Below, in pieces: positions 8,172-16,061 of a stretch of DNA of 64,000 nucleotides (positions within the stretch are counted from its first letter, which is position 1; each line of letters starts with the position of its first letter). Below the pieces are notes generated by a model, which was not told the origin of the DNA, did no database searches, and worked only from the letters and a program-made list of their open reading frames with translations. Source of the DNA: an uncultured Bacteroides sp. GTDB taxonomy: Bacteria > Bacteroidota > Bacteroidia > Bacteroidales > Bacteroidaceae. The position numbers and the translations under genes were made by a program. Location: positions 1 to 64,000 of the forward strand of contig CAJKDC010000002.1 in NCBI GenBank assembly GCA_905198575.1, in the 5' to 3' direction.

Positions 8172-9383
8172 TTATGCGCCAGCCGGATCCTTAAACAATG
8201 CTTTTGCAATTGATTTGTCACGACGCAAGCAAGCGTCCCAATAAGAATTGACTATGATTCTCACAATTGCCTTGTCCGCTTCTGTGTACGGATCTACAGT
8301 CAAATCCAAAGCTCCCCACTGGCCAATCAGCAAATCAGACCAATTACCAAACAAAGCACCGAAATCAGTAGATGTTGAATGTACTGCGTTTGTGCGCAAT
8401 GTATCGTAACCGTTCATCTGTCCATTTTCTGCCATGATAAAGCCGCTTACACCTGCATTCTTCAATGTTGTTTTGGCTAAACCTGCCAGCGAAGTATGCA
8501 CAATGTATTTGGTGTTGCCCATCAAAGCATTAGCTAAATCAACTTTTGTTTCAAGTCCTACTATACCTTTCCATGACAAAGCCTCTGCCGGCGTTACATA
8601 ACCGGTAAATAATCCATCAGGTTTCTCTGTAGATGTCTCTGCTCCGCCCAAAATTGTTGATTCCAATTTTGAAGCAATTGAATTAATAAGATCCGCTCTC
8701 AACATAGCCTCAACTCCCAAAGAATCCTGCACCAGCATTTGTCTTGAAACTCTCAGGATGGATGTCAGTCTCTTTGGCTTCATTGATTTCTTGCTGAATG
8801 TACCAGCTCCATCTTCTGCAGATGCATTCTCTTCAGCCCAATTTGATGTACTTCCTGAATATGATGGTACATCAATATCAGATACAAGCCCTGTAAGCAT
8901 AGTTGCTCCAGCCTGAGCTAATACCAACCGGTCTCTCAACGGCTCTACAATGTTCATAAAGTCAGTTTCAATCACATTTGGACCTGCTGAACCAGCCGTA
9001 ATTTCAGCACGTGACTCAACTGGGATAAGCAATGATGTTCCACTCTTAGGAATGATACCTGATTTCTGTAATGATGCAGCACCGCGCTCATTCATTTTCT
9101 GTGTATTCTCGCTATAACGGCCCCCATCTGCCAGCTCCAGCAAGGCTTTTCTCAGACTGAATTTTTCTCCAGTAGTATGTTCGTCTGCAAACTTCATAGC
9201 TTCACGCTGTGCCAGTTCCAGATTGATTTCTGTCATACGGAGCTGAATCTCTGTAATCTGGTCTTTTTCTTCCTTGGACAACTCGCGTTTTTCTTCTTTT
9301 GCCTTGCTTACCAATTCAACACCTTTTTTGTACAACTGACCTCTCTCTTCTGCCAGTTCTACTTTTGTTTTTTCTTTTGCCAT
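8172..9383 (-). CDS. Major capsid protein, HK97 family
   Basis: A 403-residue protein with a charged coiled coil at residues 1-75 (delta domain, serving as scaffold), a linker around residues 95-115, and then an HK97 fold that opens with AEITAGSAGPNVIET. The delta domain is expected to be removed by the adjacent protease. The C-terminal half holds LRADLINSIASKLES and AIVRIIVNSYWDACLRR. Gene order protease-capsid-connector supports the call strongly. Confidence 0.93.
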   Translation of the reverse strand: MAKEKTKVELAEERGQLYKKGVELVSKAKEEKRELSKEEKDQITEIQLRMTEINLELAQREAMKFADEHTTGEKFSLRKALLELADGGRYSENTQKMNERGAASLQKSGIIPKSGTSLLIPVESRAEITAGSAGPNVIETDFMNIVEPLRDRLVLAQAGATMLTGLVSDIDVPSYSGSTSNWAEENASAEDGAGTFSKKSMKPKRLTSILRVSRQMLVQDSLGVEAMLRADLINSIASKLESTILGGAETSTEKPDGLFTGYVTPAEALSWKGIVGLETKVDLANALMGNTKYIVHTSLAGLAKTTLKNAGVSGFIMAENGQMNGYDTLRTNAVHSTSTDFGALFGNWSDLLIGQWGALDLTVDPYTEADKAIVRIIVNSYWDACLRRDKSIAKALFKDPAGA

Positions 9384-9388
9384 AACTT

Positions 9389-9994
9389 TTAAATATTAAT
9401 ACTGTTAATGATGTCATTGTAATATTCTTCGCCTATTTCTTTACGCTCTTCCAGCTCCTTTTCGGCTTCTTCTTTTCCCCTCATGCTTACTGTTGTTTTA
9501 CTGTAAGCTGCATTGTATACAGGGGAAACATCGTATATCCGGGCAAACTGGCTAATAGTACGTTTCCACTTACCGTTTTTCATCCGCTCCCACTTTTCAC
9601 CACCATCAGCAACGGTAAAAGCAAAGGACGACTGATTGATTTCTCCCCGTCTCAGATTTTCCAGCAGTTCGTCTCCAAGCATTGTTCGTGGTGCCTCAAA
9701 TCTGTATTTTAATCCTTTTGAATCAACTGTTAATGTCAGTGAGCCTTTCCCGTTTACTGATCGTGCCAGGATTCCTCTATTGCGATTATGATTGAGTAAA
9801 GCAAACACATCGCTTTTTTCAATCACTCCATCCATTGCGCCACGTTCAATCAGTTCCTCAAACTCTAACCCATCTGATTTCACGCCAAACAGCATAGCAT
9901 ATCCTTCTACTGTCCGCTTTTCATTTTCTTCTGTCACCGTCACTGGGAATGTGGTATTCCTCTGTTCTAGCATTTCTTCTTTATGGTCATTCAT
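9389..9994 (-). CDS. HK97-type prohead maturation protease
   Basis: A 201-residue serine protease that matures the prohead. The family signatures are visible: VEGYAMLFGV near residue 30, ELIERGAMDGVI, the catalytic His in LLNHNRNRG (about H69) and the catalytic Ser in GEINQSSFAF (about S123). It is immediately upstream of the capsid gene. The start at 9994 is preceded by a copy of the late leader element. Confidence 0.92.
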   Translation of the reverse strand: MNDHKEEMLEQRNTTFPVTVTEENEKRTVEGYAMLFGVKSDGLEFEELIERGAMDGVIEKSDVFALLNHNRNRGILARSVNGKGSLTLTVDSKGLKYRFEAPRTMLGDELLENLRRGEINQSSFAFTVADGGEKWERMKNGKWKRTISQFARIYDVSPVYNAAYSKTTVSMRGKEEAEKELEERKEIGEEYYNDIINSINI

Positions 9995-10031
9995 AAATCT
10001 TTTTCTTTCTAACGAAATTTTTGTCTGACAA
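9995..10031 (-). promoter_or_regulatory. Late-gene leader element, copy 3 (protease)
   Basis: Minus-strand GTCAGACA, then AAAATTT, CGTT and AGAAAGAAAAAGATTT up to the ATG at 9994. The spacing from the octamer to ATG is 27 bases. Confidence 0.55.
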
Positions 10032-10038
10032 AACCTGA

Positions 10039-11259
10039 TTATTCCTGGTTCCCCTCCATATTTTTTTCTTTTATCGCATTTTTCAGTGTCATCACATTTA
10101 CCTGTACAAAAGCTTCGTCTCCATTTTCAATCCGGCTCATTCCTATTTCCCTTCTTACTTCGTTTGGGGTCGCCGCGCCGATATTGGCCATGTCTTTCCA
10201 AAATGCACCTTGTGCAGCCTTATCTGCACGCAATATGGCTGATGTATTAAACTCTGCCTTATACATACTTCTTTCCGTTCTGCTGAATACTTTCCTATTG
10301 ATTTCCTGCTCGATTTTTGTAATAACAGGCAATGCCGTATCTGTCAGATATTCCAACTGCGTAGCCTCAATCGTGGAGTAGGAAGATTTGCTCAGATCAA
10401 AAGCTTTAACTGGTGAGACAGAAAAGAAACGGCATATATCCACTACATTAAACTGACGGCTTTCCAACAATTGAGAATCTTTTGGAGAAATTGATATTGG
10501 CTGGTATTTCATATTCCCTTCCAGAATTACAATACCTCCCGGACGTCCAGTTGTAGGATTGGTATGTTCCTCCCATGCCTTATAATTTTGTTCCTTTTGC
10601 TCTTTAGAAAGCCTTGCTCCTTCAATTGTGAGGACACCGCTGATGGCTGCTCCCGATTTAAAGAATCCTGCTGCATGCTCCTCTGAGCTGGTAGCAATCC
10701 CTAAAGTCTGTCTAGCATGTGTCAAGGTGGATACACCTATTATCCCATCATAGCTGAAATTAAGCACATGTATCATGTCACATGGTTCAACCAGTTGTGT
10801 AAACCCGGATACCAGATACCTTTTTCTCCTTATTCCTTCTTTATCAACAATCCATTGTATGGATACCTGATTGGATGGGATGTATACCAGCTGGATAGGA
10901 GTAACTCCATCCTCATCGCGTTCTATGTATGCATATCCGTTCCCAGTCAGTAATACGGATGCCATAAGAGTTTTAATGAACACAAAGCGTGTCATGTTTT
11001 CATTGGGTTCCAGGTCCAACAGTTCATAAATAGGATGTTTCGTATCTTTCACCTTAAATCCGGCCTCATCCAGCCTGAACACTTCCAGCGGCAATACCGC
11101 CACTGAATCTGATATCAAATCTACGCACCTGTACACCGTGCTCAATAACATGGGATATTCGCGTGATGCCAGCTGCATTAATCCTGTACCGGCATAAGCT
11201 GATACCTGTGATATTTCCTTCTTGGAAATCTTTCTTAACTCGTAGCCAAAAAATTTCAT
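10039..11259 (-). CDS. Portal protein, HK97 family
   Basis: A 406-residue portal protein, the dodecameric ring through which DNA enters the capsid. Typical stretches are LSTVYRCVDLISDSVAVLPL, VLLTGNGYAYIERD and IPSNQVSIQW. The open frame extends to a TTG at 11298, but the upstream part is the conserved leader element, so ATG 11259 (MKFFGYELRKISKK) is the better start. It lies between large terminase and protease. Confidence 0.92.
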   Translation of the reverse strand: MKFFGYELRKISKKEISQVSAYAGTGLMQLASREYPMLLSTVYRCVDLISDSVAVLPLEVFRLDEAGFKVKDTKHPIYELLDLEPNENMTRFVFIKTLMASVLLTGNGYAYIERDEDGVTPIQLVYIPSNQVSIQWIVDKEGIRRKRYLVSGFTQLVEPCDMIHVLNFSYDGIIGVSTLTHARQTLGIATSSEEHAAGFFKSGAAISGVLTIEGARLSKEQKEQNYKAWEEHTNPTTGRPGGIVILEGNMKYQPISISPKDSQLLESRQFNVVDICRFFSVSPVKAFDLSKSSYSTIEATQLEYLTDTALPVITKIEQEINRKVFSRTERSMYKAEFNTSAILRADKAAQGAFWKDMANIGAATPNEVRREIGMSRIENGDEAFVQVNVMTLKNAIKEKNMEGNQE

Positions 11260-11294
11260 TTCGTTTTTATTTGAAACGAAATTTTTGTCAGACA
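11260..11294 (-). promoter_or_regulatory. Late-gene leader element, copy 2 (portal)
   Basis: Minus-strand GTCTGACA, AAAATTT, CGTT, then CAAATAAAAACGAA up to ATG 11259. The spacing from the octamer to ATG is 26 bases. It starts immediately after the terminase stop. Confidence 0.55.
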
Positions 11295-11298
11295 ACAA

Positions 11299-12924
11299 TT
11301 AGTAAATCACATTATCATATCGTGGGCACATCAAGTAAACTCCAAGAGCCATAATCATTGCAATTACCCCGTCAATTTTCTTCTCTTCGTATTGCTTACT
11401 TGGTTTCGTGTTCCCGTTTTTGTCTCTTGCCATCACCACATTCCTGAAACAGTGTCTGTTTATGATATTATTATCAATCACTGCCACTCCAGACAGTAAT
11501 AACCTCTCTAACTCTTTTGTTGGTTTATTGAAATTTCCTATACTTTGCGAATATGGTTCCATTGGCAAACCTTTCTCTGTACAATTTATAACAAACTGTG
11601 TTGCATTCCAGCTATCATACCCTATAGTTACAATATTCAGAATCTGGCCAATTTCCATAATTTTATTCTGTATATAATCATAATCAACCACATTACCCGG
11701 AGTGATATACAAAGCCCCCTGCCTTGCCCATTCTCCATACTGCTCCTTAAATCTCTTTTCTGTCAAGGCAGCCTCCGGAAGGAAATAAAATGTTTTCCAA
11801 ACCATCTTTTCAGTTGTGGGTATCATTACGGAGAATGAAGTCAAGTCCGATGTAGATGACAAATCCACCCCGATAAAACAGTCCAATCCACAATATTCCT
11901 CTAAATCTACATTAGCCGATGCTGTCAGTATGTAATCGTCTTTTATCCATGTTTTTTCAGCATCACACCATATATTCAAATTTTTTGTCTTAATACCTAC
12001 CTCATCACTGGGGGTGTTTATTGCTTTCCTTACCTGTGTTTTAAGATATTTAGTCTGTACAGTAACCCCCAGATTCGGATTGCTTTTCACCCATACAGCC
12101 TCATCTTTCCAGTCATCTTCTTTATCCAGACAATAGATAGCGATAAACAGCGTATCATCTTCTTTCAGCCCCGACACCACTTCCGTACACATTTCCCTGT
12201 ACTGGTAGCATACTCCCAGGCGGTCAAATCCTGCAGTCGTGATAATTACTGCCATCGGATTTTCTCGCATACCTTGTGAGGATTGCAATACATCCTTTAC
12301 TCCAGAACTCTTTGCCGCATGATACTCATCAATCAGATACATGGAAGCGTTGGGACCATCCAGCTTGCTTGAATCAGCTGCCAACACTTTCAGAAAACTC
12401 AGCGTTCTTTCATACTTTATGGTGTCTCGGTATGGATCCAGAAACTCTTTTTTTGGGTCCAGCATCTTGCTGAAGTTTGATGCCATGTTGAAAGATACTT
12501 TGGCTTGATCTTTAGAATTTGCAGCCATATATACCTCGGCATTCATTTCCCCATCTGCTATCAAATGGTACAAACACAACGCAGACGCAAAAGCGGATTT
12601 CCCCTGCTTTCGCGCCATCTCAATGTAAGCCGATTGTACCAGTCTTTCATTGGTTCCCCTCAAATAAAAACCATACATGGAAGCAACAATCCACTCTTGC
12701 CATGCTTCCAGTACAAATGGTTTTCCTGCGTGTTTCCCAGTATAATGATGGATGATAGAAATAAACTCACACACTTGATCAACTTTTCTTTCCCTGAACT
12801 CATACCGTTCATCGCCCATTAATCTATAGAAACGCTCGACAGCCAGTCTTATATAATGACCTGTTACAATCTTTCCGCTTAGTACATCTTCTGCATATTG
12901 TATATATTTCTTTTTTCGTATCAT
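11299..12924 (-). CDS. terL: Terminase large subunit
   Basis: A 541-residue packaging motor. The ATPase half shows the Walker A-like ARKQGKS at residues 104-110 and Walker B MYLIDE at 195-200, followed by QSSQGMRENPMAVIITTAG (motif III region). The nuclease half begins around residue 353 with FIGVDLSSTSDLTSF, carrying the first metal-binding Asp. Length and motifs fit the HK97/phage terminase_1 family. It overlaps the small subunit gene by 4 bases. Confidence 0.94.
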   Translation of the reverse strand: MIRKKKYIQYAEDVLSGKIVTGHYIRLAVERFYRLMGDERYEFRERKVDQVCEFISIIHHYTGKHAGKPFVLEAWQEWIVASMYGFYLRGTNERLVQSAYIEMARKQGKSAFASALCLYHLIADGEMNAEVYMAANSKDQAKVSFNMASNFSKMLDPKKEFLDPYRDTIKYERTLSFLKVLAADSSKLDGPNASMYLIDEYHAAKSSGVKDVLQSSQGMRENPMAVIITTAGFDRLGVCYQYREMCTEVVSGLKEDDTLFIAIYCLDKEDDWKDEAVWVKSNPNLGVTVQTKYLKTQVRKAINTPSDEVGIKTKNLNIWCDAEKTWIKDDYILTASANVDLEEYCGLDCFIGVDLSSTSDLTSFSVMIPTTEKMVWKTFYFLPEAALTEKRFKEQYGEWARQGALYITPGNVVDYDYIQNKIMEIGQILNIVTIGYDSWNATQFVINCTEKGLPMEPYSQSIGNFNKPTKELERLLLSGVAVIDNNIINRHCFRNVVMARDKNGNTKPSKQYEEKKIDGVIAMIMALGVYLMCPRYDNVIY

Positions 12925-13319
12925 ACCTTGTGCTCAAGGAGGTATTCTTTCAAAGGTGACTGGATAGTCTCATCAATATTCTTCATCGTCTTCAGTTTCC
13001 GTTTACTCATAGCTGTTAATCCAAACTCTTTAGCCAGTTCCAGAAATTGTGACCAGTTTTCTTTCAGTATATTCACCTCCGGCCTTTTTACCATTTCTCC
13101 CTTTTTATTTTTCATCGTCATCCCGTCTTCAGTAATCTTATCCACGCAGATAAGATACATCTCATAAGCCGTTGCCATTCTGTGCAGCAAAGCTACATCG
13201 AACGGAGCCAGCTCACCGCGCTCATTCATATCTCGCACAAGGGTACAAATGAGTTTTTTAGCTTCTTTATGTTTTACATTTTTGGGCAGCTTAAACTGCA
13301 CCAGACTTGTTTCTTCCAT
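12921..13319 (-). CDS. terS: Terminase small subunit, P27-like
   Basis: A 132-residue helical protein directly before the large subunit, with a 4-base overlap. It has the P27-type layout: ELAPFDVALLHRMATAYEMYL, then VNILKENWSQFLELAKEFGLT and a C-terminal segment. It recognises the packaging site and regulates the motor. Its start is preceded by a late leader element. Confidence 0.8.
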   Translation of the reverse strand: MEETSLVQFKLPKNVKHKEAKKLICTLVRDMNERGELAPFDVALLHRMATAYEMYLICVDKITEDGMTMKNKKGEMVKRPEVNILKENWSQFLELAKEFGLTAMSKRKLKTMKNIDETIQSPLKEYLLEHKV

Positions 13320-13357
13320 AGTTTTCTCTTTTTTTCAAACGTGATTTTTGTCAGACG
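13320..13357 (-). promoter_or_regulatory. Late-gene leader element, copy 1 (small terminase)
   Basis: Minus-strand GTCTGACA, AAAATCA, CGTT, then a purine-rich tract to ATG 13319. The spacing from the octamer to ATG is 29 bases. It is the most upstream copy and precedes the whole head-tail gene block. Confidence 0.55.
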
Positions 13358-13499
13358 GAATCATCATTTTAACACATCGCAACAAAACCCCAATTTTGGC
13401 TTTTTTCAAAAATTGCCGTGCGTGTTGAATGGGATTGAGCGAGGTTCAAAATAGAGAATGCTCTAAAATTCTACCCCATACCCCCTTTTTGACATTTTG
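13358..13499. other. Gene-free gap next to terminase (candidate packaging site)
   Basis: About 140 bases without a gene separate the HNH gene from the late leader. They contain a weak inverted repeat (CAATTTT with AAAATTG near 13393-13416) and a C-rich patch near 13471-13492. Phages with HNH-terminase pairs commonly have cos here; nothing in the bases proves it. Confidence 0.25.
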
Positions 13500-13802
13500 C
13501 TACATTTTATTATGTATTTTCTGATGATGCATCTTACATATACTCATAAGATTCTCATAATCATACGCTAAAGACATTCTCATAATAGGATCGTCTGTTG
13601 ACATGAAAGATGTAATATGGTGTACATCCTCCGCTATAGTTGTCTTCCCTTCCTTCAAGCATACCTCACATAATGGCTGTTCTGCTATCTTCAATGCTCT
13701 CAGGTTTCTCCATCTTGCAGACTTGTATATCTTCCTTCTTTCGTCATCATAGAGGTTATTCTCCTTCTTTTTCGCTGTCTTTGGCTTGTAAATTGTCGGC
13801 AT
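13500..13802 (-). CDS. HNH endonuclease, terminase-associated
   Basis: A 100-residue HNH nuclease. CEVCLKEG and SICKMHHQ provide the zinc-binding Cys pairs, DVHHI the first HNH His pair, and NLMSICKMHHQKIH the Asn and final His. HNH proteins next to terminase assist cos cleavage in many siphophages. Its start overlaps the end of the sigma-like gene by 47 bases; no closer alternative ATG is available before the CxxC motif. Confidence 0.9.
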   Translation of the reverse strand: MPTIYKPKTAKKKENNLYDDERRKIYKSARWRNLRALKIAEQPLCEVCLKEGKTTIAEDVHHITSFMSTDDPIMRMSLAYDYENLMSICKMHHQKIHNKM

Positions 13803-14037
13803 AGGCTGTTATTTTTAATCGTTTTGAGTCCTTTATTGTCTGATACTGCACTGTTTTCATTCTGTAAATGAAATACTTTATAAATTCATTTTCATCTGTT
13901 ATCTCTGCTGCCTTCTCATCTGTACTTACTTTGATAATTGTATCTTGAAATATATCTTCATAACTTAGACCGGCATAATATATCTGCCGGTCCTTCACTG
14001 AAATATCTGATAGTCTATCATATAATTTAGCTATCAT
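13756..14037 (-). CDS. Sigma-70 region-2-like small protein
   Basis: From ATG 14037 this is a 93-residue protein. GLSYEDIFQDTIIKV matches the [E/D]DxxQ[D/E]T..[K/R]V signature of sigma region 2, and FIKYFIYRMKTVQYQTIKDSKR resembles the region 2.3-2.4 helix. No region 4 is present. Longer starts at 14094 or 14076 exist, but 14037 overlaps the upstream stop in a typical coupled way. It is the last gene before HNH and terminase, where a late-transcription factor would fit. Sigma activity is inference. Confidence 0.5.
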   Translation of the reverse strand: MIAKLYDRLSDISVKDRQIYYAGLSYEDIFQDTIIKVSTDEKAAEITDENEFIKYFIYRMKTVQYQTIKDSKRLKITAYADNLQAKDSEKEGE

Positions 14038-14239
14038 CAATAGCACTTTGTTGTTTGTTTTCCGTTGGTTTCTCATGGAGTAGTATATTCCCATTTATAT
14101 CCGTGATGTCATTTATTTGCTTCCTACAAAATGCTCTAATAACCACAGAGAGATTTGTATCCATTCTTGTTGCTATTTCATTTAGAGCCATAAAAGTTGA
14201 TTCATCAAATCTCACCATCACTCTTTTATTCTTTCCCAT
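14027..14239 (-). CDS. Ribbon-helix-helix-like DNA-binding protein
   Basis: A 70-residue protein with a basic beta strand (KRVMVRFDE) followed by two helices (FMALNEIATRMDTNLSVVIRAFCRKQ), the arrangement of CopG/Arc-type ribbon-helix-helix regulators. The C-terminal tail is polar. It overlaps both neighbours by about 11-14 bases. It probably acts as a phage transcription regulator. Confidence 0.6.
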   Translation of the reverse strand: MGKNKRVMVRFDESTFMALNEIATRMDTNLSVVIRAFCRKQINDITDINGNILLHEKPTENKQQSAIDDS

Positions 14240-14507
14240 CTTTACTTTCTATTATTTTCCAAGCCCTAAAACTGTTGAACCAACGGCCATTATAGTTGTT
14301 AGCCCTGCAGTTAAGCTCAACTTCTACTCTTTGGCCTACAGCCAGAAACTCTTTCTGCAAATCATCTCCAGACACATCAAACAACAAAGACTGAGGATAA
14401 CGCTCTTCGGTCTCTATTACAACTTCCTTTTTCTGATAGAGTCTATCATCTTTCGTTTGTATACTCTGAATGTCTGATACGTATTTTATTACTCCTTTAA
14501 AATTCAT
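14226..14507 (-). CDS. DUF3127 single-strand DNA-binding-like protein
   Basis: A 93-residue protein matching the DUF3127 pattern: VVIETEERYPQSLLFDVSGDD, then VGQRVEVELNCRANNYNGRWFNSFRAWKI. This resembles an OB fold, and the family is widespread in Bacteroidetes and their phages. It is probably the phage single-strand binding protein in replication or recombination; that role is inferred from fold resemblance and early-operon position. Confidence 0.75.
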   Translation of the reverse strand: MNFKGVIKYVSDIQSIQTKDDRLYQKKEVVIETEERYPQSLLFDVSGDDLQKEFLAVGQRVEVELNCRANNYNGRWFNSFRAWKIIESKDGKE

Positions 14508-14511
14508 AATC

Positions 14512-14784
14512 TTAATTTTGAATGTCCATAAATAAATGTCCTACAAATCCACCGTTACCAATAATAAATGTTCCGATGTAAACTTCCCACGGCATAATCT
14601 CTATAGATTGTCCTGTAAGAGCAACCCTAAATGGTACTGATACAAATGGCTTACTCTCATCCATCATTATCCATATGTATGCCTTCTCATTAACTACAGC
14701 CAGATTTAACACCTGAAAATTTTCGTGTAACTGCAACTCAAATGTTGTTGCTATTGGAATAGCATACTTTAAAATCCTTTTCAT
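14512..14784 (-). CDS. Small phage protein with VNEKAYIWIMMD motif
   Basis: A 90-residue protein starting MKRILKYAIPIATTFELQL, then FQVLNLAVVNEKAYIWIMMDE and GNGGFVGHLFM. This pattern is common in small uncharacterised Bacteroides phage proteins. No function is known. The protein is all beta by appearance and lies in the early operon just before DUF3127. Confidence 0.65.
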   Translation of the reverse strand: MKRILKYAIPIATTFELQLHENFQVLNLAVVNEKAYIWIMMDESKPFVSVPFRVALTGQSIEIMPWEVYIGTFIIGNGGFVGHLFMDIQN

Positions 14785-14831
14785 AAATCATTATATTCTT
14801 ATCGATTTTAATGTCAGTTCCATATCACTAG

Positions 14832-15083
14832 TTATTTGATTCTATTTACTATCTCATTCATAGCTTCATCCCAGGGAATCTCTCCAAGGTGTTTCAACGC
14901 TGCATCCCAGCCGGTTAAAAAACCTTCTGCAAACTCCTCCGCATAACATTCATAATCACAGTCATGCGCTATATTTTGTCCCTCGCAGAAACATCAATAA
15001 GAACGTTCTTGGCAAGCATGTTTACTATTGCACTGATAATGATCGTGAACGGCTTCCCTTAGCATTCCTTCTTTCTTATCCAT
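14832..15083 (-). pseudogene. Small phage gene interrupted by in-frame TGA
   Basis: ATG 15083 has a strong Shine-Dalgarno (GGAGGATTGAAATATG). The frame reads MDKKEGMLREAVHDHYQ, reaches a TGA at 14996-14994 after 29 codons, and then stays open for 53 sense codons to TAA at 14832. The downstream part (EEFAEGFLTGWDAALKHLG, then EIPWDEAMNEIVNRIK) looks conserved and has no start codon of its own before its final Met. It is most likely a nonsense-mutated 83-residue gene; readthrough cannot be excluded. Both parts are Cys-rich. Confidence 0.6.
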
Positions 15084-15086
15084 ATT

Positions 15087-15263
15087 TCAATCCTCCAAAT
15101 CATCGAAATACTGTTCGTTTTCTTCCATGAAGCTATCCAATGCTTCATCGCAATAACTACCCTCACAAGGCCCGTATGCTGGCTTTTCTATTTCTCCATT
15201 TATCCACGGGCAAAACGGGCACAAATCTTCTCTTATGGACTTTTTCAACTCTTCTCTATTCAT
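15087..15263 (-). CDS. 58-residue acidic Cys-rich phage protein
   Basis: ATG 15263 is preceded by a strong Shine-Dalgarno (GGAGGACTGAGCTATG) that overlaps the upstream stop. The product starts MNREELKKSIREDL, has CPFCPW, then CEGSYCDEALDSF, and ends YFDDLED. The two Cys pairs could bind a metal. It belongs to the run of small early proteins and was not assigned to a family. Confidence 0.6.
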   Translation of the reverse strand: MNREELKKSIREDLCPFCPWINGEIEKPAYGPCEGSYCDEALDSFMEENEQYFDDLED

Positions 15264-15266
15264 AGC

Positions 15267-15578
15267 TCAGTCCTCCAAAAAAGGTATCAAATCATCGAAA
15301 TATGCCCATTTCTCAACCTTTTCAAATGATTCATACCAAATGGTGTTGTCTCTCTTGTGGTAATATCCGCACCCATAAGAACCGTCTTTAAGGATATACA
15401 GGCAGAACCTTCGTTCCTGCGGTGTTTCTTTGGCATCGTGCCATGAAGCGTTAATTCTCCATTCTGCACCTTCCATGAAATCAACCATACATACTTGTTC
15501 TTTGCCAGCTCTCCATAGTGGGCGACAGGCTTCTTTTACATATTCGGATGCCGCTTTTTCTATATCTTCTTTTGTCAT
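15267..15578 (-). CDS. Small phage protein, DUF551-like C-terminal half
   Basis: A 103-residue protein. Residues 1-50 are helical (IEKAASEYVKEAC, then DFMEGAEWRINASWHDA), a layout found in many Bacteroides phage small proteins. The second half (RRFCLYILKDGSYGCGYY, then WAYFDDLIPF) resembles DUF551-type domains. It shares an ATGA junction with the upstream gene. Function is unknown. Confidence 0.6.
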   Translation of the reverse strand: MTKEDIEKAASEYVKEACRPLWRAGKEQVCMVDFMEGAEWRINASWHDAKETPQERRFCLYILKDGSYGCGYYHKRDNTIWYESFEKVEKWAYFDDLIPFLED

Positions 15579-16060
15579 AGTTCTCCCTCCCAGTTTTCAG
15601 TTGTTCCGATTAGATGTGCTGTCTTTTCGTTGTAAGGAATACAGTATTTAAATCTTTCGACAAGACATATATAAGGAAAATCTTCATCTTTGCTGTATCT
15701 TTCAAAAAGCTCTATACCCCATTTGTCATCCTCTTCATCTCTTACCAGAACCTTATCAAATGGCTTAAACTGAAACGAAACATTTTCTAGTCTTTCTGGT
15801 ATCTCGATAACTAAATCGCATTTATCATCGTTTTTAAAAGATTTAAAGCATCCGTCAGAAGTATATAGTTCTTGAACCTCAAAAATCCCATTCTCTACCA
15901 AAACCAATAATGGGTATTCTCCAGATAAAGATTTATAATCCCAGCACACTATCCTAGCTCTGGCCCCATCTTTCCTTATAATTCTACCTTCTTTCGTGCC
16001 ATTTGTAATTTCCTTCGCCAGCTCTACATCAAAAGGCACTCTAATTAATTTCTGTTCCAT
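15575..16060 (-). CDS. Phage protein of unknown function (161 aa)
   Basis: It starts MEQKLIRVPFDVELAKEITNGTKEGRI and continues with RIVCWDYKSLSGEYPLLVLV, then a second unit beginning about residue 97, FKPFDKVLVRDEEDDKW. This looks like two small beta domains of the kind found in tandem in Bacteroides phage proteins. It lies in the tightly packed early operon. Function is not known. Confidence 0.65.
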   Translation of the reverse strand: MEQKLIRVPFDVELAKEITNGTKEGRIIRKDGARARIVCWDYKSLSGEYPLLVLVENGIFEVQELYTSDGCFKSFKNDDKCDLVIEIPERLENVSFQFKPFDKVLVRDEEDDKWGIELFERYSKDEDFPYICLVERFKYCIPYNEKTAHLIGTTENWEGEL

Positions 16061-16061
16061 A

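Noticed and set aside
11260..11298. Portal gene starting at the TTG 11298
   Set aside because: The extra codons coincide with a leader element that recurs upstream of other genes in other frames, so it is not coding.
14832..15083. Phage-wide recoding of TGA
   Set aside because: Many prophage genes end in TGA at tight ATGA or TGATG junctions, where readthrough would make nonsense; the single internal TGA is better explained as a mutation.
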